The notes under the pieces were generated by a model. It was given only the letters and a program-made list of their open reading frames with translations, was not told the DNA's origin and did no database searches. The translations under genes were made by a program, and so were the position numbers. Below are positions 12,530-26,765 of a stretch of 64,000 bases of DNA, in pieces. This DNA is from Xiphophorus maculatus (taxonomy: Eukaryota; Chordata; Actinopteri; Cyprinodontiformes; Poeciliidae), in contig NC_036447.1 in NCBI RefSeq assembly GCF_002775205.1, forward strand, positions 15,668,501-15,732,500, in the 5' to 3' direction. Position 1 is the first letter of the stretch; every line of letters begins with the position of its first letter.

Positions 12530-13068
12530 AATGACAAAAAAAAATTTCTTTTGCAAATAAAATTCTGAAAAGTGTTTAATGCATTTGTTTAGCTTCACTT
12601 GTCCTTCTGGTGGGGAAATCTGTTCACAAGGCAACTACGGTATTTGCCATGTACTTCACAAACCTGGTCGATATGGAAGGATAGCATGTCTTTGTTGAAA
12701 ATCTGGGACTGAGGTTTACCTGCTTATAGGACCAGGACCCATACAGCCAGAACAAAATTATAATGGTCTTATTAAGCATATTTGTGTATTTGAATACCTC
12801 TTTGCATTCGTAAATCCAATGGTGAATCTATGACAAGAATTGAACATATTTCTCCAAAGAACTTCTTTAAACACACATTTTTAAAAGAATTGCTGAAAAC
12901 CACATATCTCCTGTCTTCCATTTTTTTCTAAGTATATTCTATTTGTATCACTCTATCACATAGCATCCCAAAGAAATACATAGTAATTTGGTGTTGCAAT
13001 GTGTCAAAATGTGAAAAGAAAAGTTCCAGGTGTGCAAATCCTTTTACAAGGCACAGTAAAGTGTGTGA
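12530..13068 (+). mobile_element. Tc1-like family A remnant (right end)
   Basis: TTGCAAATAAAATTCTGAAA near 12553 and the terminal block CTCTATCACATAGCATCCC, GTGTCAAAATGTGAAAAG, CAAATCCTTTTACAAGGCAC (ending near 13060) match the family A ends. The middle is not recognisable. Confidence 0.5.
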
Positions 13069-15209
13069 TTTTCTTTCTAATGAGCCAGTTCTGTGTTAAT
13101 CTTCACTAATGCCTCCACTTCACAGCTGTGGTAATTCGGCTGGGACTGAAACAACAGTTGTGGCGGAGGAAACAAGCTGCTGCTGAAGTAGCTACATTTT
13201 GCATACATTTCATGGAGCTCCAAAGAGCCGGCGCTTGATTTTCCTGGTTAATTTAGATGCAGAATAGGCGCTGGGGCTGCTGTTGCGGGCTGGTGTGCAC
13301 ATGCAAATCGTCGCCCTGCTTGACTTGACAGGAGGGTGGACTGTATGAGCGAGTTCGGCCCACTCATTTTTATACTCCTAGTCTTTATGTCCCAAGCCAG
13401 CCTCCTCTCCCAGTCTCTGATTCCATCTTGGCAATGACAGGCACAAGTATACACACGCACACACACACACTAAAAAACTTCACATAGGCTCTCGATGGGC
13501 CTCGCTCACTCACTTCCTTTCTAAAACACACATGCGCACAGTTGTCTGAGACTTCAACACGTTCCCGCTGCTTCTCCACTGGGTGAGCCATCATTATCTA
13601 GAAAGAATGCCAGTGTTTGGCCACACTGTGCCTCCCTACTCAGTGTTGAACTGAGCGGCTGAGACATAGGCTGCTGGTGGTGACACGTCTGTCAGAGACA
13701 TGCCTCATTACAGCTGTTGCAAATGTCAAAGCACTAAAGTAATCACTCACAGCCCTACAGGATGCACGGTCACATACAGTAGTAATTTATTCTATGGTAA
13801 GAGGGGTTAAAAGTTGCAAGTATATAAAATCATAATAATATAGGTAGGTGGACGCGAGACTATTTTTTTGTTTGTTTGAGAAGCATGCTAATTTGACAGC
13901 AGATTTCTCGATATTTACAACAAGTAATAGCACTGTGGACATTTTCATGCAAGCACAAACTTCCGTCAAAGTTATTTCTGTCAACAACCTAAGATTTGCC
14001 CCAACGTTCCTGTGCAAAAGTTTTAAAGCACCTCTCATTTTTGTGAATTTTACTTCCAACTGAGCCAGATTTCCTCGTGATGCTTTTAAGTTAGCTTGGC
14101 CAATAATTTAAGGTACTGCCTTGAAGGTCTGTTGAAGGTTTTGTGTTGACCCTGTTGTTTTCAAGCATTTTAAAAGGTTCTGGTTTGCTAAAGCAATTAA
14201 ATCTGACCTTTAACGTTGTTTATGTATGAAAGGCTGCTTGGCTCAATGAATGAACCAGTTGTTGCTTGATCCACAAAAGGCATCTCATAAAAGCTACTTC
14301 AAATTTGATCTGTAGTCACTAATTTTAGTAATCAGTCAAAAACATACAATATTATGTTCCTTTTACACTATTTTACACCACAAAGGATATTTTCTGTATC
14401 AAGAAGGTGATTCCTAAAGCTCTATTTGTTGAAAATATGACATGTGTTAGATGACTGATGGATGATATATCTTCCAGCTCCTCTGACAGGTAAGTGCTCA
14501 GTTTTGACTGTTTCTTAGAAACATAACTTCCTGACTGTTCATGTAGACAGTTTTTCTGTCTGACAGCTTTTCCTTCTATGCTCTACTTCCTGTTCATCAA
14601 GACAAGGAGATCCACTCAAGATGAGAATGAAGAAGCATTTTAGAAAGCCAGGCCTCAGGGGACCCCAGTACCCCGGTACCTCTCATGGCTCTAAAAGTTC
14701 AAGACAACAGAACAGCAGTCTGCATATATCACAATGGTAGACGTTCAAGAAAATCTTGAGAGTTGAATCTCACCAGGCACTGGTTTGATTCACATTTACT
14801 TACAAAAGAAACTGCCATCCATCAACACCTAGAAGCACAATCGAGGTTAACAGTTCTTGTCATGAAAGACCCCTGAAAACTGGCAAATGTCTCCTGGTTG
14901 ACAAATAACACTACTCTCCATAACATCTAAGCTTCTGTTAGGTCTCCTAACAGTTATTGTGAGCACACACTTAGGTCAAGAAATGTTTTTATTTCCACGC
15001 AATCCTTGAGTACATGGAACTGCACAATGCTACTCTGAAGTACCAGGATCTCAATAGAAATGAGGAGGACACAGTTAGAGGCCATTTCAAGGAAAGCTGC
15101 AAAGTAGATGCATAAACTAAAGTTATGTTCTGTTATGTTGCTGTTCTCCAAGGTCCCCCTTAGGTCATCACAAAGATCAGCCACAGATACAGCTTTCAGA
15201 GTGAAGAAA
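13069..15209. other. Intergenic, no gene; candidate regulatory block at the left
   Basis: Positions 13070-13420 are unique, moderately GC-rich and contain an octamer ATGCAAAT (13301-13308). A short AC run lies near 13450-13471. The part 13850-14420 may be an old transposon, but I could not place it. Confidence 0.35.
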
Positions 15210-15849
15210 TCATTTGCCATCAACTCTACATGGATGACATGAAGCTGCATGCAGGGGATCGCCGGCCAAGAAGGCTAGAGCAGCCTGGCGTTCCCACTCT
15301 GCCTCCTGCTTTAACCTCTCCAACCCCAGGGACTGGAGTTGGTCTGCCCATCCTTCCAGCACCAGGAGTAGCCTGATGGATGCTCCGAGGCATCTGGGGG
15401 CAAAATATGGCTCAGACACAATCTCCACAAAGTCTCTTATGTTGAAGAACAGATCATCCCACTGGGCTAGGTCCATGTTGAGGATGGCTCTTAATTGCGT
15501 GCCTCACCGTAGTACTTTTGGTCGGGTCCTACTGTCATGATTTGGTGGTGAGGCAGAGGCAGCAGACCCAGGTAGAGGTAAATAGGACAGTTTAATGAAA
15601 ATCAAAGTCCAAAAGACCAGGTAGCACAAAAGGAGCGCAGGGCAAATGCTCACAACTGGTGACACAGGCAGACTAGACAAACACGACGAGGACCTAACGA
15701 GGAACAAAGAACACAGGTGGGGTTAAATACACAGAGGGTAATCAAGGAGACAAGAAACACCTGGGAACAATCAAGGGGAGACAGTACAACACGGAGACTA
15801 AGAGACACAGAAACTCAAAGTAAACACAGATAAGGAACAGATCCTGACA
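15210..15849 (-). mobile_element. 5' fragment of an LTR retrotransposon (Ty3/Gypsy-like)
   Basis: On the minus strand an LTR of 317 bp (15849-15533) begins TGTCAGGATC and ends ATCATGACA, with the short inverted TGTCA/TGACA ends usual for LTRs. It contains ATTAAA and a TTTAACCCCACC segment. After a primer-binding-like stretch (GTAGGACCCGACC) an open frame begins at 15476 (MDLAQWDDLFF), 88 residues, which has the position and acidic, helical character of a Gag N-terminus. The element stops near 15240, with no pol and no second LTR. Class is inferred from layout. Confidence 0.6.
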
Positions 15850-16294
15850 CATAGTTGCTGTTGGGATAAAATGTCTGTTGCTATTTAGAAACTCAGATAA
15901 AACTCCTTGGTTCTGAACACCTTCAGTGAGTGAGTTAAGCGTATTGCTGATGAAATGTCTTCTTTTCTACATGAATGACATTGATTTTATTCAATTTAAG
16001 AAAATATTGGACTACCCATTATTAGCTAATACTTATGCTTAGATTACTCTGATTGGTCATAGGGACCAAAATGTAATCAGGATACATTAAGTGCAACTAA
16101 ACACAGAAACTGTCATTGAAAATTGTTTAGTATATCTATACAAATACAGTTTTACTATTTTTTTTTTTACATTACATTACTTTTCAGATACACAATTTAA
16201 TCTTCTTTGTTGTGCTTTACATGTTTCACTGTACAATATGTGCTGTACATAGAAGAAATTTTGCAACATACTGCAGACCAACCATTTATTCAGT
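15850..16294. other. Intergenic, nothing recognised
   Basis: AT-rich unique sequence flanking the LTR fragment, with no open frame of note. Confidence 0.4.
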
Positions 16295-16412
16295 TTAGGT
16301 GGTCATAGACTTCCATATACTCAAATCAGACATAACATTATGTCTGCTGACAGGAGAAGTGAATAACACTGATTATCTCTTCACCATGACACCTGTTAGT
16401 GGGTGCTGTGCT
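16295..16412 (+). mobile_element. Short fragment of another Tc1-type transposon
   Basis: TAGGTGGTCATAGACTTCC, CATTATGTCTGCTGACAGGA and AGTGAATAACACTGATTATC then TTCACCATGACACCTGTTAG match a transposon end that I recognise from other teleosts. Too short to classify firmly. Confidence 0.45.
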
Positions 16413-17984
16413 ATTTTTGACGTTGGAGTTGTTTTAAGATGGTAGAAATCTCATTTTCTTTTTGGGCCTCACTCTGGTAAGGTGCTAGCTTGACTCTCTG
16501 GTGAGAACCTCTGAAAAAAACTTCAACTGAGGCTTTTCAGATGACTATCTACTGCAAGACATGTTCCTGGAGTCCATTTTTGTCCAGTCTCTTTCTTATT
16601 GTGAAATCATAAACAATGGCATAAATTAAGCCAGTGAGTCCTGTGGTGTTTTTGATGCTGTTTTGGGTTGTTTTTTTTTATCACCTCCTGGATGATTAGG
16701 CGATGTATTCGCAGAGTAATTTGGTTAGTTGAGGGACTCTTGGAAAGGTTAATTTTCATTTTTCGGTAAACTGTTTCCCTTGCTAGAGGGAATAATACGG
16801 GGGCCACTATAGAATAATCACTGAAAATAATTATGCTAACTCAGGTCACATTGTCTGATTTTATGCACCTTTAATAATCTGAAATACTTACATGTGCCAA
16901 AAATGCAATAACAGAAAAAAAATCCATAAGTTGGCACATACCGTTCCTCACAAATATTGTGAACGGTGTTTTGCTGCACTGAAAGGGGTGTTTACCCTGT
17001 CCATCTAGGATCCTGCAGGTTGCCGGCATTCAGCTGCATAACTCTGCTGTGGCAGTATTGCCAGGAATCAAATCTACAGTGTTTCAAGGGCAGCTATGAA
17101 TTTTCCTATCTAGACTGCAATGAAGGTGTTCATTAAGCCAGGACATATTCATAGTTTAGTGTTTACCTTAGCTGCATCATATACACTGCCTTTCACAGAC
17201 AGCTCTAGTGCACAAAGAAAGAAAGGGCTGCTTGGACTCCTTGACCTCAGAGTTGAATTCTAATTTCTGAAGGAGAGAGAAGAAAGTTACTCTCAGGTTC
17301 ATGCTTTGCCTGATAGGTTATACAAATGAAGAATTTGGGAGCGAGAGCAAAAAGAAAGAATTAGGCACTTTAAAATGTTTGCATAACGAGCACCTTCTCG
17401 ACGTTCTGGTTCTCTTCTTTTTTAATCACCTGCGCTCTCCAGACCACCTACACCCTTCTTCATGATCAGATACCGGACCAACGGGTTGATGCATGATCCA
17501 AGGAATTAATCTGCTAAAGCCTGATTGCCATTACTGCCATGCGATTATGCACCTTGATTACCGAGCCCACCCCAAGGACCATGACGTGCCCGGGTGCACA
17601 TTTCAAAGGTGCGCATAAAATTATGCGGTGATTACCCCTACAATGGATCAATCCAGCACGAGAATGAGACTGTGCAGCCATATAGACTGTCTCAAGTAGG
17701 ACTGTGATTATTAATAGGTGCTTGAGGTGACCTGATATCTGAAGCTCAAGCCGTTAAGACTGCCTGTGATCTTTCGCATAAGCAAATAAATTCATTTTCA
17801 AACATTCTGAAAAAAGTCATTATTGGATTATTGTTGTAGAGGTAGAATTGTTTGGAGTTCAAGCATGCATAAAAAGAGATGCTTCACTGACAGCTGAAGA
17901 CGCACTTATCGTTCCTAAAGTAGACTTCAGAGGTTTTAAGGCAGAACAGTTATGGACAGACTCTAAGGAGAACAATATGCTGTA
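16413..17984. other. Intergenic, no gene seen
   Basis: The block 17400-17720 is unique and GC-richer than its surroundings and might be conserved. The 66-residue minus frame at 16607-16807 is not recognisable. Confidence 0.35.
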
Positions 17985-19130
17985 CAGGTGCATTTCAATA
18001 AGTCAGAATATCACAGTTGTTTATTGTTGGTTGTTTATTTCAGTAACTCAGTTCAAAAATGGAAGCCAATATGTCATGCAGATTTATCACGCGCACACAC
18101 AAACACACAGTAATATATCCCACGTCTTTATTTTTGTGCTTATGGGCAGCAATTAATAAGCTGTAATGTTTATGTACTCAATATTCGATCACTTCCACAG
18201 AATAATGCATAAGTTTGTTGTGGCATGAAAGCAGTCGGTCTGTGGCTCTGCTGATCGAGGTGTTAAGGAAGTCTAGGTTGCATAAATAGCAGCTTTCAGC
18301 TCATCTTTGTTGTTGGATCCAACATCTTCCTGTTCCCACTGAACTATAGATTCTCTGTGGCGCTCAGGTCAGGTCACCTTGCTGGCCAATCAATTAAGCA
18401 CAGTGATATCACGGTTGTTACAGCAGATTTGTGTACCTTTGGCAGTGTGGGCAGGTGCCAAGTTCGGATGAAAATGAAAACAACATCTAACAACATCATA
18501 AAGGTTCTCTGCAGGAGGATGCATGAAGTGGGCAAACATTTTCTAGTTTCCTCTGCTGACTTTAGACATGAAGAAACACAGTGGAGGACCACCAAACGAT
18601 GTCATGTCACCCCCAAATCATCAAAGCTTCCCACCAGACCCCCAGTAACTAGATTTATGGGTCTCTCCACTATTCTTCCTGACTCCAAATGCTAAATTTG
18701 ATTTCATTTGGAAAAAGTTGACAGAACTACTGAGCAAGAAACCAGTCCTTTTTTTTTCTTGGCCCATGTATGACCCTAAAATGTTCTGATTCAGCAGTGA
18801 CTTAACACAAGAGGAAAAAAACCTTGCGCTCTCCAGACCACAAGGGTTTCCAAGACATAACATGTCTTGGAAATGTCTATGTGTGGTGGGTCCTTAAGAT
18901 TTAACTTCATCTGAAGTTCACAGTAGGTTTGTTTCTTCCTCTCAATTCTCCATTAAAATACTTGGATACAGAAGTCTAAGCAGTTCACTTCTTCAGGAAT
19001 TTGTGAATCACTCTTCCTATGAAGAGTTTTATTGCCTGTCTGATGAACAACTGTAAAAGTAGCAGTTTTACCTATAATCCCTTAACCTAACCTTTTCTTC
19101 ATTAGAAATCACATTTTAATAACATTATAT
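17985..19130 (-). mobile_element. Tc1-like transposon (family B), second copy, transposase on minus strand
   Basis: The left end GGTGCATTTCAATAAGTCAG with AATATCACAGTTG and TATTTCAGTAACTCAGTTC is the same terminus as at 4925 and 42053. Reverse-strand transposase traces follow: CTGGCCAATCAATTAAGCAC, CTTTGGCAGTGTGGGCAGG, GAAACACAGTGGAGGACC, CATTTGGAAAAAGTTGACAG, CTTGGCCCATGTATGACC, CATTAAAATACTTGGATACA and GAACAACTGTAAAAGTAGC. The order is collinear with a full element. Frameshifts and stops show it is dead; the right end is eroded. Confidence 0.72.
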
Positions 19131-20544
19131 ATTGAATATATATATTCACCTACATGTGTCAAACTATGATCTCATTGATATTTATTTTTTATATTCAGCC
19201 AGAAATCCCCGAAGATCAAATTTCCAGTGTCCATTGAAATGGACGCATACTGTATTTACATTATTCATAACCTTTCTATTTTATGGGTTAGTTTTCCAAA
19301 TGTGTTTAATGTAAAACATAAAGATGTGGCTGTGTGTTTTAACATTTAAGAAAAAAAAATGAAGCAAACATAACATGTAAGCACCCATCATTTTGTAGTG
19401 ACACTTATCCTCTGCTATCAGGTCCATGTAATCCTTATTTGTCATGTTTATGAATTAAAAAAATAATAATCCTGAGGGAAAGTGGTGCAGCAGATAAAAA
19501 GGCCAGTTGACTAATTCAAAAGCAATCCAGTATCAAACGATTTCTGTGGATTAGGCAGTACAGAAGTGAAATTACCTCTGTTCATCTGTTTCTCCCTTGT
19601 TGCTTGTGAAACATATGATTCAGACAGACAGACTGCCTCGGATAAACACCCTGTTGCAACATCTCTAATGTTAACATCTTAGCATTAGTAATGCCTTGGC
19701 AAAGGATTTAATGGACTTCATATGCCACCATTCTCAGCGATCCACTTTCTTAGAGAGCCTGGTTCTCAGCGCTCCTGCAAAATTACTTAATGGCCTCAGG
19801 TATTTTGCATATCTACAGGAGCAAAAGCCATAAATGTCACTCTGCTGAAAGGAAATGATTTATGTCTTTTGTCTCTATCAGGGGCTTTTGTTAAAACAGG
19901 GTAAACATATACTGCCGTACCGCAGATACATCAAGGACCATTTACTGTATGCAAATGTGAATTTGAGCTCACCAAATGTACAATTGCAGAAATTCCATCA
20001 GTAGCCAGAGTTCAATGCCTCTTCAGTCTTCAAGTGTGCGGATAATGGTCACTGTGACTGCACATCGCTGCAATTCAAAATCTCATCTGCTCCATCACTG
20101 GGAAATGTTTGCCACTAAAATAACACAGATAAAGGCAGCGCCTGTTGATGCCGGTTGGGCTCTGTGCTATTGTAGGAGATGATGAATGATAGACAGCAGA
20201 AGATGGGTACATACTATTCACAGTGCTCCATGTGGCAGCTTGCATTTTCACACTGGTACAGTATGTTTGTCAGCTACAGACAGCTCAGGCACTTACGCAC
20301 TGACGTGGGCAAGCAGTGTAGTGTTCTGCCAGTCGACTGCGTCACGGACACATGCATGTCCTACGTACCACTGTGGAGACCCTCTTATACATGCCTGCAT
20401 GAGCTGCAGGGACAGATTGGAAGGTCTTGACATCGTAAAAGAAAAAAAGAATTATGCAAAACAAAACAGAAGCCCCTTTGAATAATTGCCCTAAAATCTC
20501 CTGCAGGTACACTTTACAATAGAACTGTGTGCTGAAACATATAG
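19131..20544. other. Intergenic; candidate conserved non-coding block
   Basis: 19480-19975 is non-repetitive and carries an octamer ATGCAAAT (19949-19956). Small frames at 19976-20485 overlap each other in different phases and show no known motif. Confidence 0.35.
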
Positions 20545-20970
20545 AGTGCCTTGCAAAAGCATTCCCATAGCTTTGACTTTAAACTTTACCTCCTTGTAAC
20601 TGCCCTTAACAACCACGAAGCTCAGTGTGTGGCTCTTCTGACACAAAATTTCCTTGTATTATTTAAATAAAGTATTGGACATGTACAATAGGACACAGTT
20701 TTTCAAATTGTTTCTAAAAACATTTTTTGCAAGCTACACATAGTGTCTGTGAGCATAAGCTTTCAAGATGTTACCTTTAACTTGACCAGTGTAAGACAAA
20801 CAACATATGCTTTGATTTAAATTGTACTGCTTTAGATCTGGTATTTTGCTTGGGGACATTGTTTTGCTACAAGGCTAACCGTAACCCTAGCCCTAAGTGT
20901 TTTGGAACTTCTAATAGGTTTTCTTCCATGACTGTCCTGTACTTTACTCCATCCATTTTTATGTCACGTC
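20545..20970 (+). mobile_element. Tc1-like family A left-half remnant
   Basis: The element starts AGTGCCTTGCAAAAGCATTC. Weak similarity continues to CAGGTTTTCTT-like TAGGTTTTCTTCCATGACTG and TCCTGTACTTTACTCCATCC (20917-20955), the order expected in the reverse strand of the transposase gene. No right end. Confidence 0.5.
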
Positions 20971-21714
20971 TAAGAGAGGTTTTTATTGTCTTGCACAAAG
21001 GGACATTCTGTCAACAGAACCTAAACTTGTGCTCAAAAAGTGAAAATGTGACAATGTACTCTGATATCCGAACAGCTGAAAAGTGATTGGGGTTCATGAA
21101 ATGGGCCAGCCAAACCAGACTTGCGACACTTTCCTTGTGTTTAAATTTGGACAGAATCTTTGAGCTAAAATGTTTCAATAATGACCTGGCCTTGTAGCTT
21201 AAATACATCAAATAAAAACCCACGGTGAAGATTTTTTTTTTTTTCCACTCAGCTTTTAAGTTCCAGAAGAGACCAAAGCACATATATTATTACCTGCATT
21301 TATAGGAATCCAAGTGCAGTTTTGACAAGAGGAGACAAGGAAATGAATCAAGCAGGAGCTTCAGATCGTTTCCCTGACAGGGCAGGAAAACATCCTGATT
21401 AACAAGATCACAGAGGCAATCACGGTGTTACACCAAGAGAGAATCTTTGAGAAATTAAAATGAATTCACGTGAAATACGTCTTTGCTCTGTGAGTCACAG
21501 AGAGGAGTAGTGATGTCTAACGTTGGGCCGGCAGTGAGGAGCCACAGGTGGCCTGTTCTAATGTGTATTTTGGGAAGTGACACACTCATGCATGGAGCTC
21601 GAACAGGGGCGTCTCTGAGCGGTGTGGCACGGATTGGAGTGAAGTGATAACAGGTAACTATAGGCAAGCTTTTGTTTTGCTTTTTTCAAGACACACACAA
21701 GAAACTCGAAGCTT
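20971..21714. other. Intergenic sequence downstream of EGR4
   Basis: I see no gene. Unique sequence leads up to the presumed EGR4 transcript end. Confidence 0.4.
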
Positions 21715-23176
21715 CCAGATTTTTTTTTTATTTTATTCATAAACTTTTAATAAAAATAACAACATCGATATTAATGTAATATATTGTAGAAATCATCTAT
21801 GTACAAAATCTTTTCTTGAACAGTTAATATAACTTAAGGCGAGTTAAATTACTTGTTTTTGCAATAACCTGTTGGTGACAATTTCACCAAACGCTTCAAC
21901 AATTTTATTGTATGTGCTTTTTTCCCTCCTTTTTTTTTTCTTTTTTTTTTTTTTTTGCTAAAGTGAACATTTCAGCAAAACCTTCAGCAAAAGATACCAG
22001 AAGTCAAAAACCCTTTTTCTACAGTCTAACAAAGACTCGCAGCAATGTGTGCTACCGGATTACTCAAAAGCAATGTTTATGTGGTTTGCTAGAAACTTCT
22101 AGCTTGCCTGAACATAATTCTGTACAAACTGTAAACACGCCTAATTTACTGAAGTACATATCCGCATTTAAAATCAAGATCAACAATTCAGTGAGACAGC
22201 GCTCTCTATCTTACCAATAAAAGAATGATGTGTGAAAAGGGTTTTTCTCATATCAAATTGTAACATTTAAAATATTGTTACTAAATAATAGCCCTCCAAA
22301 AACGAAAGAGAGAGAAGAAAAAAATCAAGACATTATTTATGATTGAGAATACATTTCACCTTAGGATTAATTGTCAAATATACACTTAATCTATAAAAAT
22401 ACAAAGAGGTACAGTGATACAAATATATTTATTTCCCATTTATGATATATCTTTCACAACTGTAATAATCCAAACAATTGTAACACAACACAAAGACCAG
22501 TGACAAAAGAAACATTGACGGTAAAATGATAAGAATAAGATAAAAACACTAAACTGATCAAAGATGAACAGCTTCATGGTCAAAACCATACATTCATGTT
22601 AAAAAAAATCATAACAAAAACAAAACAAAAAAAACCCTTCACTTTACTGCAATATGTGAGGGGCTGAGAGTGGCTGACATTCCAGTCAAGGGAAAGAAAA
22701 CATTGAAACAAACATGCATTTTGTTTTTGAAGTAAACATAGGTTAAAATCATTGCTCTACGAATGCTAAAAGCAGAAAATAAGGAATCTGTAAATGGAGA
22801 TAGTCATGATTTATAATCTGTTAAGTGCAATCCAACCATGGCTCTGAGGCAAATGGAGGCTGGAGCTGTCCAGATTCAAGAGGTGCTGAAACAGGCCAGC
22901 CATGCAGTGCAGAGCACAGAGGCTTTGGCACCTCTGAAAGTTGAAGCAACAAGTCTCTGTTGGTCTGCTGCCGACCTGTGCAGCTTTGGCATGGCTGCAG
23001 AAAGTCAGCAGCAACATACTGTAAGGCTCTTTTCCTCCTCTCTGCTCCTCTTTAAAAAACCTCTGAGGTTGCAGACTGATTTGCAAAGCAAAACCGACTC
23101 AGGCTGGCTTCTTCTTTCAACATCTTATTCCCCCCGAAAAAACAAAAGGAACAAGGGGGTGTGGGAGGCGCAACTT
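21715..23176 (-). other. egr4: Probable EGR4 3' UTR
   Basis: This is about 1.46 kb of AT-rich sequence directly after the EGR4 stop with no other gene in it. Two overlapping AATAAA signals (TTTATT on the + strand, 21727-21732 and 21732-21737) are the most distal candidates. A long poly-A on the minus strand is followed by scattered ATTTA pentamers, such as those complementary to TAAAT near 21847 and 22281. Such pentamers are common in unstable immediate-early mRNAs. The exact end is inferred. Confidence 0.5.
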
Positions 23177-24813
<1,637 letters not shown>

Positions 24814-25054
24814 AATGATGCACTTGAGAAGTCCGTCTCTCCCAGGGAAGAAAAGGTAAAAAAAAAAAAAAAAATTTAAAAAATAACAAAAAGAAGAGGA
24901 ATGGGGGGAAGAAATAATGTAGATCACCGTTTTATATCCACCCACCTTTTAAATGGCTTTTAAAACAAATGATCCAAAGCAGTGAGAATAAAAAAGAAAT
25001 TCAATTAAAGGTATTCCGTTTCGTCTCCGGTCCTCGGTATTTGCTTGCTGTGGG

Positions 25055-25270
25055 TTTCACATCAGCGACTTCCCCTTTCCCTCCTTATATACACTTTGGC
25101 AGCTCCCTCGGACCCTCCTCCCCATTCATCGGCTCCAGTGAGAGGATTCCCCGCTGCGTGTAAACTTCATGCCCATATGTGGACAGAGGATGTGACGGAG
25201 TCCCCCACTTCTCCCTCCCTCCTCCTGCTGTACGGGGAGATAGGAGAGAGATGGAGTCTGACGTTGCAAC
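25055..25270 (-). promoter_or_regulatory. egr4: EGR4 promoter: TATA box, CArG-like and CRE-like sites
   Basis: On the minus strand a TATA box (TATATAAGG) lies about 270 bp upstream of the ATG, around 25084-25092. CCACATATGG (25173-25182) is a CArG box with one mismatch, the class of site bound by SRF. TGACG (25193-25197) and TGACGT (25259-25264, + strand reading) are CRE-like half or partial sites. This is the arrangement expected of an immediate-early gene driven by SRF and CREB. The transcription start is inferred from the TATA box. Confidence 0.55.
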
Positions 25271-25454
25271 AAGTGGCGGCCACTGTTGGTATTTCTCTCC
25301 ACAGAAAAGAGGAGTCGTCTCTAATAAATGATCTCTATTTGCATTGTTACAGCATCTGAGACAATGAAATAGCTTAAAATATCATTCTAAAAAGCGGGTT
25401 ATTTAAAACATTTCTTTACTCTTTTACACTTGGATGAGATTACCTTTCAGTCGT

Positions 25455-26765
25455 CATCTGGTTAGTAGAGTCCACTTGTTTGTAATGTATTCTCTGTATG
25501 AGTTTAGCTGTTCTGTGAAGGCCTCAAAGGTTTGTTAGAGAACATTAGTGAAGAAACATCATGAAGATTAAGGATCGCAGCAAAAAGGTAAGAGACAAAG
25601 TTTTGGAGCAATTCAAGGCAGGTCAATGATAAACCAGGCTTTGAAGATCTCATAGAGCTCTGTAGGAAGATAGAAAGAGTGGGGCACAGCTGCAAAACAA
25701 CATCGATTTGGAGAAGCAGACAAGAGTCTGATGGTATCGTCGAGTCTGCTGAGAATTTACGCGCTGAAGTCTCAGTCATTTGAATATAGTTTGAAGGTAA
25801 ACCTCTGCTCCAGTTTGAAGTCTTTCATAGCCTCTTAAAGGTTGTTTTTTTTGTTTTTTTTTGTCAGGACTGCTTTTTAATTTAACTTGAAAAGTTATAG
25901 TTTATCTTAACTTTTTGATAACATGAATCCATTGAGCAGAACCCTTTAAATATTACTGTGGTGTCAATACATTATTTGAATTAGTATCTGTTTAATTTTG
26001 TTGTTTGTGATCTGTATTTTGATCGTAAATTACTATGCTGTGTGTTGTATGGACCTTCTTGCCAGGCCATCTTTCTGAAAGAAATTTAAATCTCAATGGG
26101 ACTTTGTCAGGTTAATTTATAGTTTAAAGAGGAGAAGACAAAATGAAAAAGAATATTGTGCACTCTTTGAATCTGGACATTTGACGGAATTGCTAAATTG
26201 TTAAAGGAAACGTATCGGAGGACCTGTTTAAAGTTGACCTAGAAGGGAACACCTCAAACGCGCAAGAAGGTGATCTGATCAGACAAGAAGAAAACTGAAC
26301 CTCTGGTCTACATTCAAAAACCTGTTCATGACAGAAAACCAAGACTGGACATCTTCCCGAACACACATCCGCCCACAGTAAAATGTTACCGCTGTGGCTA
26401 TATGCTTCTCTTCTGCTGGGATGGGGAACCTGGTCAGTGTTGATGGGAAAATGATGGAGATGATTACACATGAAAGAAAGCATGTCAGTTAAAAGAAGGG
26501 GGAAAAAAAGAAAAGAAAAAAACATGAGAATAGCAGTAGGCTTCACCTTCAAGGAGGACAAAGGTCAGATAATAATCCAAATATGACAATCTGGTGGAGA
26601 TATGCAGCTTTGATTGCAGCAAAAAGTGGTTCTATATAGTATCGACTGCATACAAATGCTTGTCACACTTGCTCATGTATCCCTTTCCTTCCACTTTATA
26701 AGTATGCACTATTTTATGTTAGTATGTCACATAAAATCCCAATTAAACATTAATGGGATCCAGGT
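25455..26765 (+). mobile_element. Tc1-like transposon (family A), transposase strand plus, decayed
   Basis: GAGTCCACTTGTTTGTAATG, CTGTTCTGTGAAGGCC, TTTGTTAGAGAACATTAGTG and the relict start ATGAAGATTAAGGATCGCAG (25561) follow the family order. AAAGAGTGGGGCACAGCTGC (25674-25693) continues it. After about 400 bp of unrelated AT-rich sequence the transposase resumes at 26200 (AACGTATCGGAGGACC, AACCAAGACTGGACATC), with the terminal block TATGTCACATAAAATCCCAA near 26723. Non-functional. Confidence 0.65.

Noticed and set aside
26193..26561. 122-codon minus-strand frame
   Set aside because: Antisense to a Tc1-like transposase remnant.
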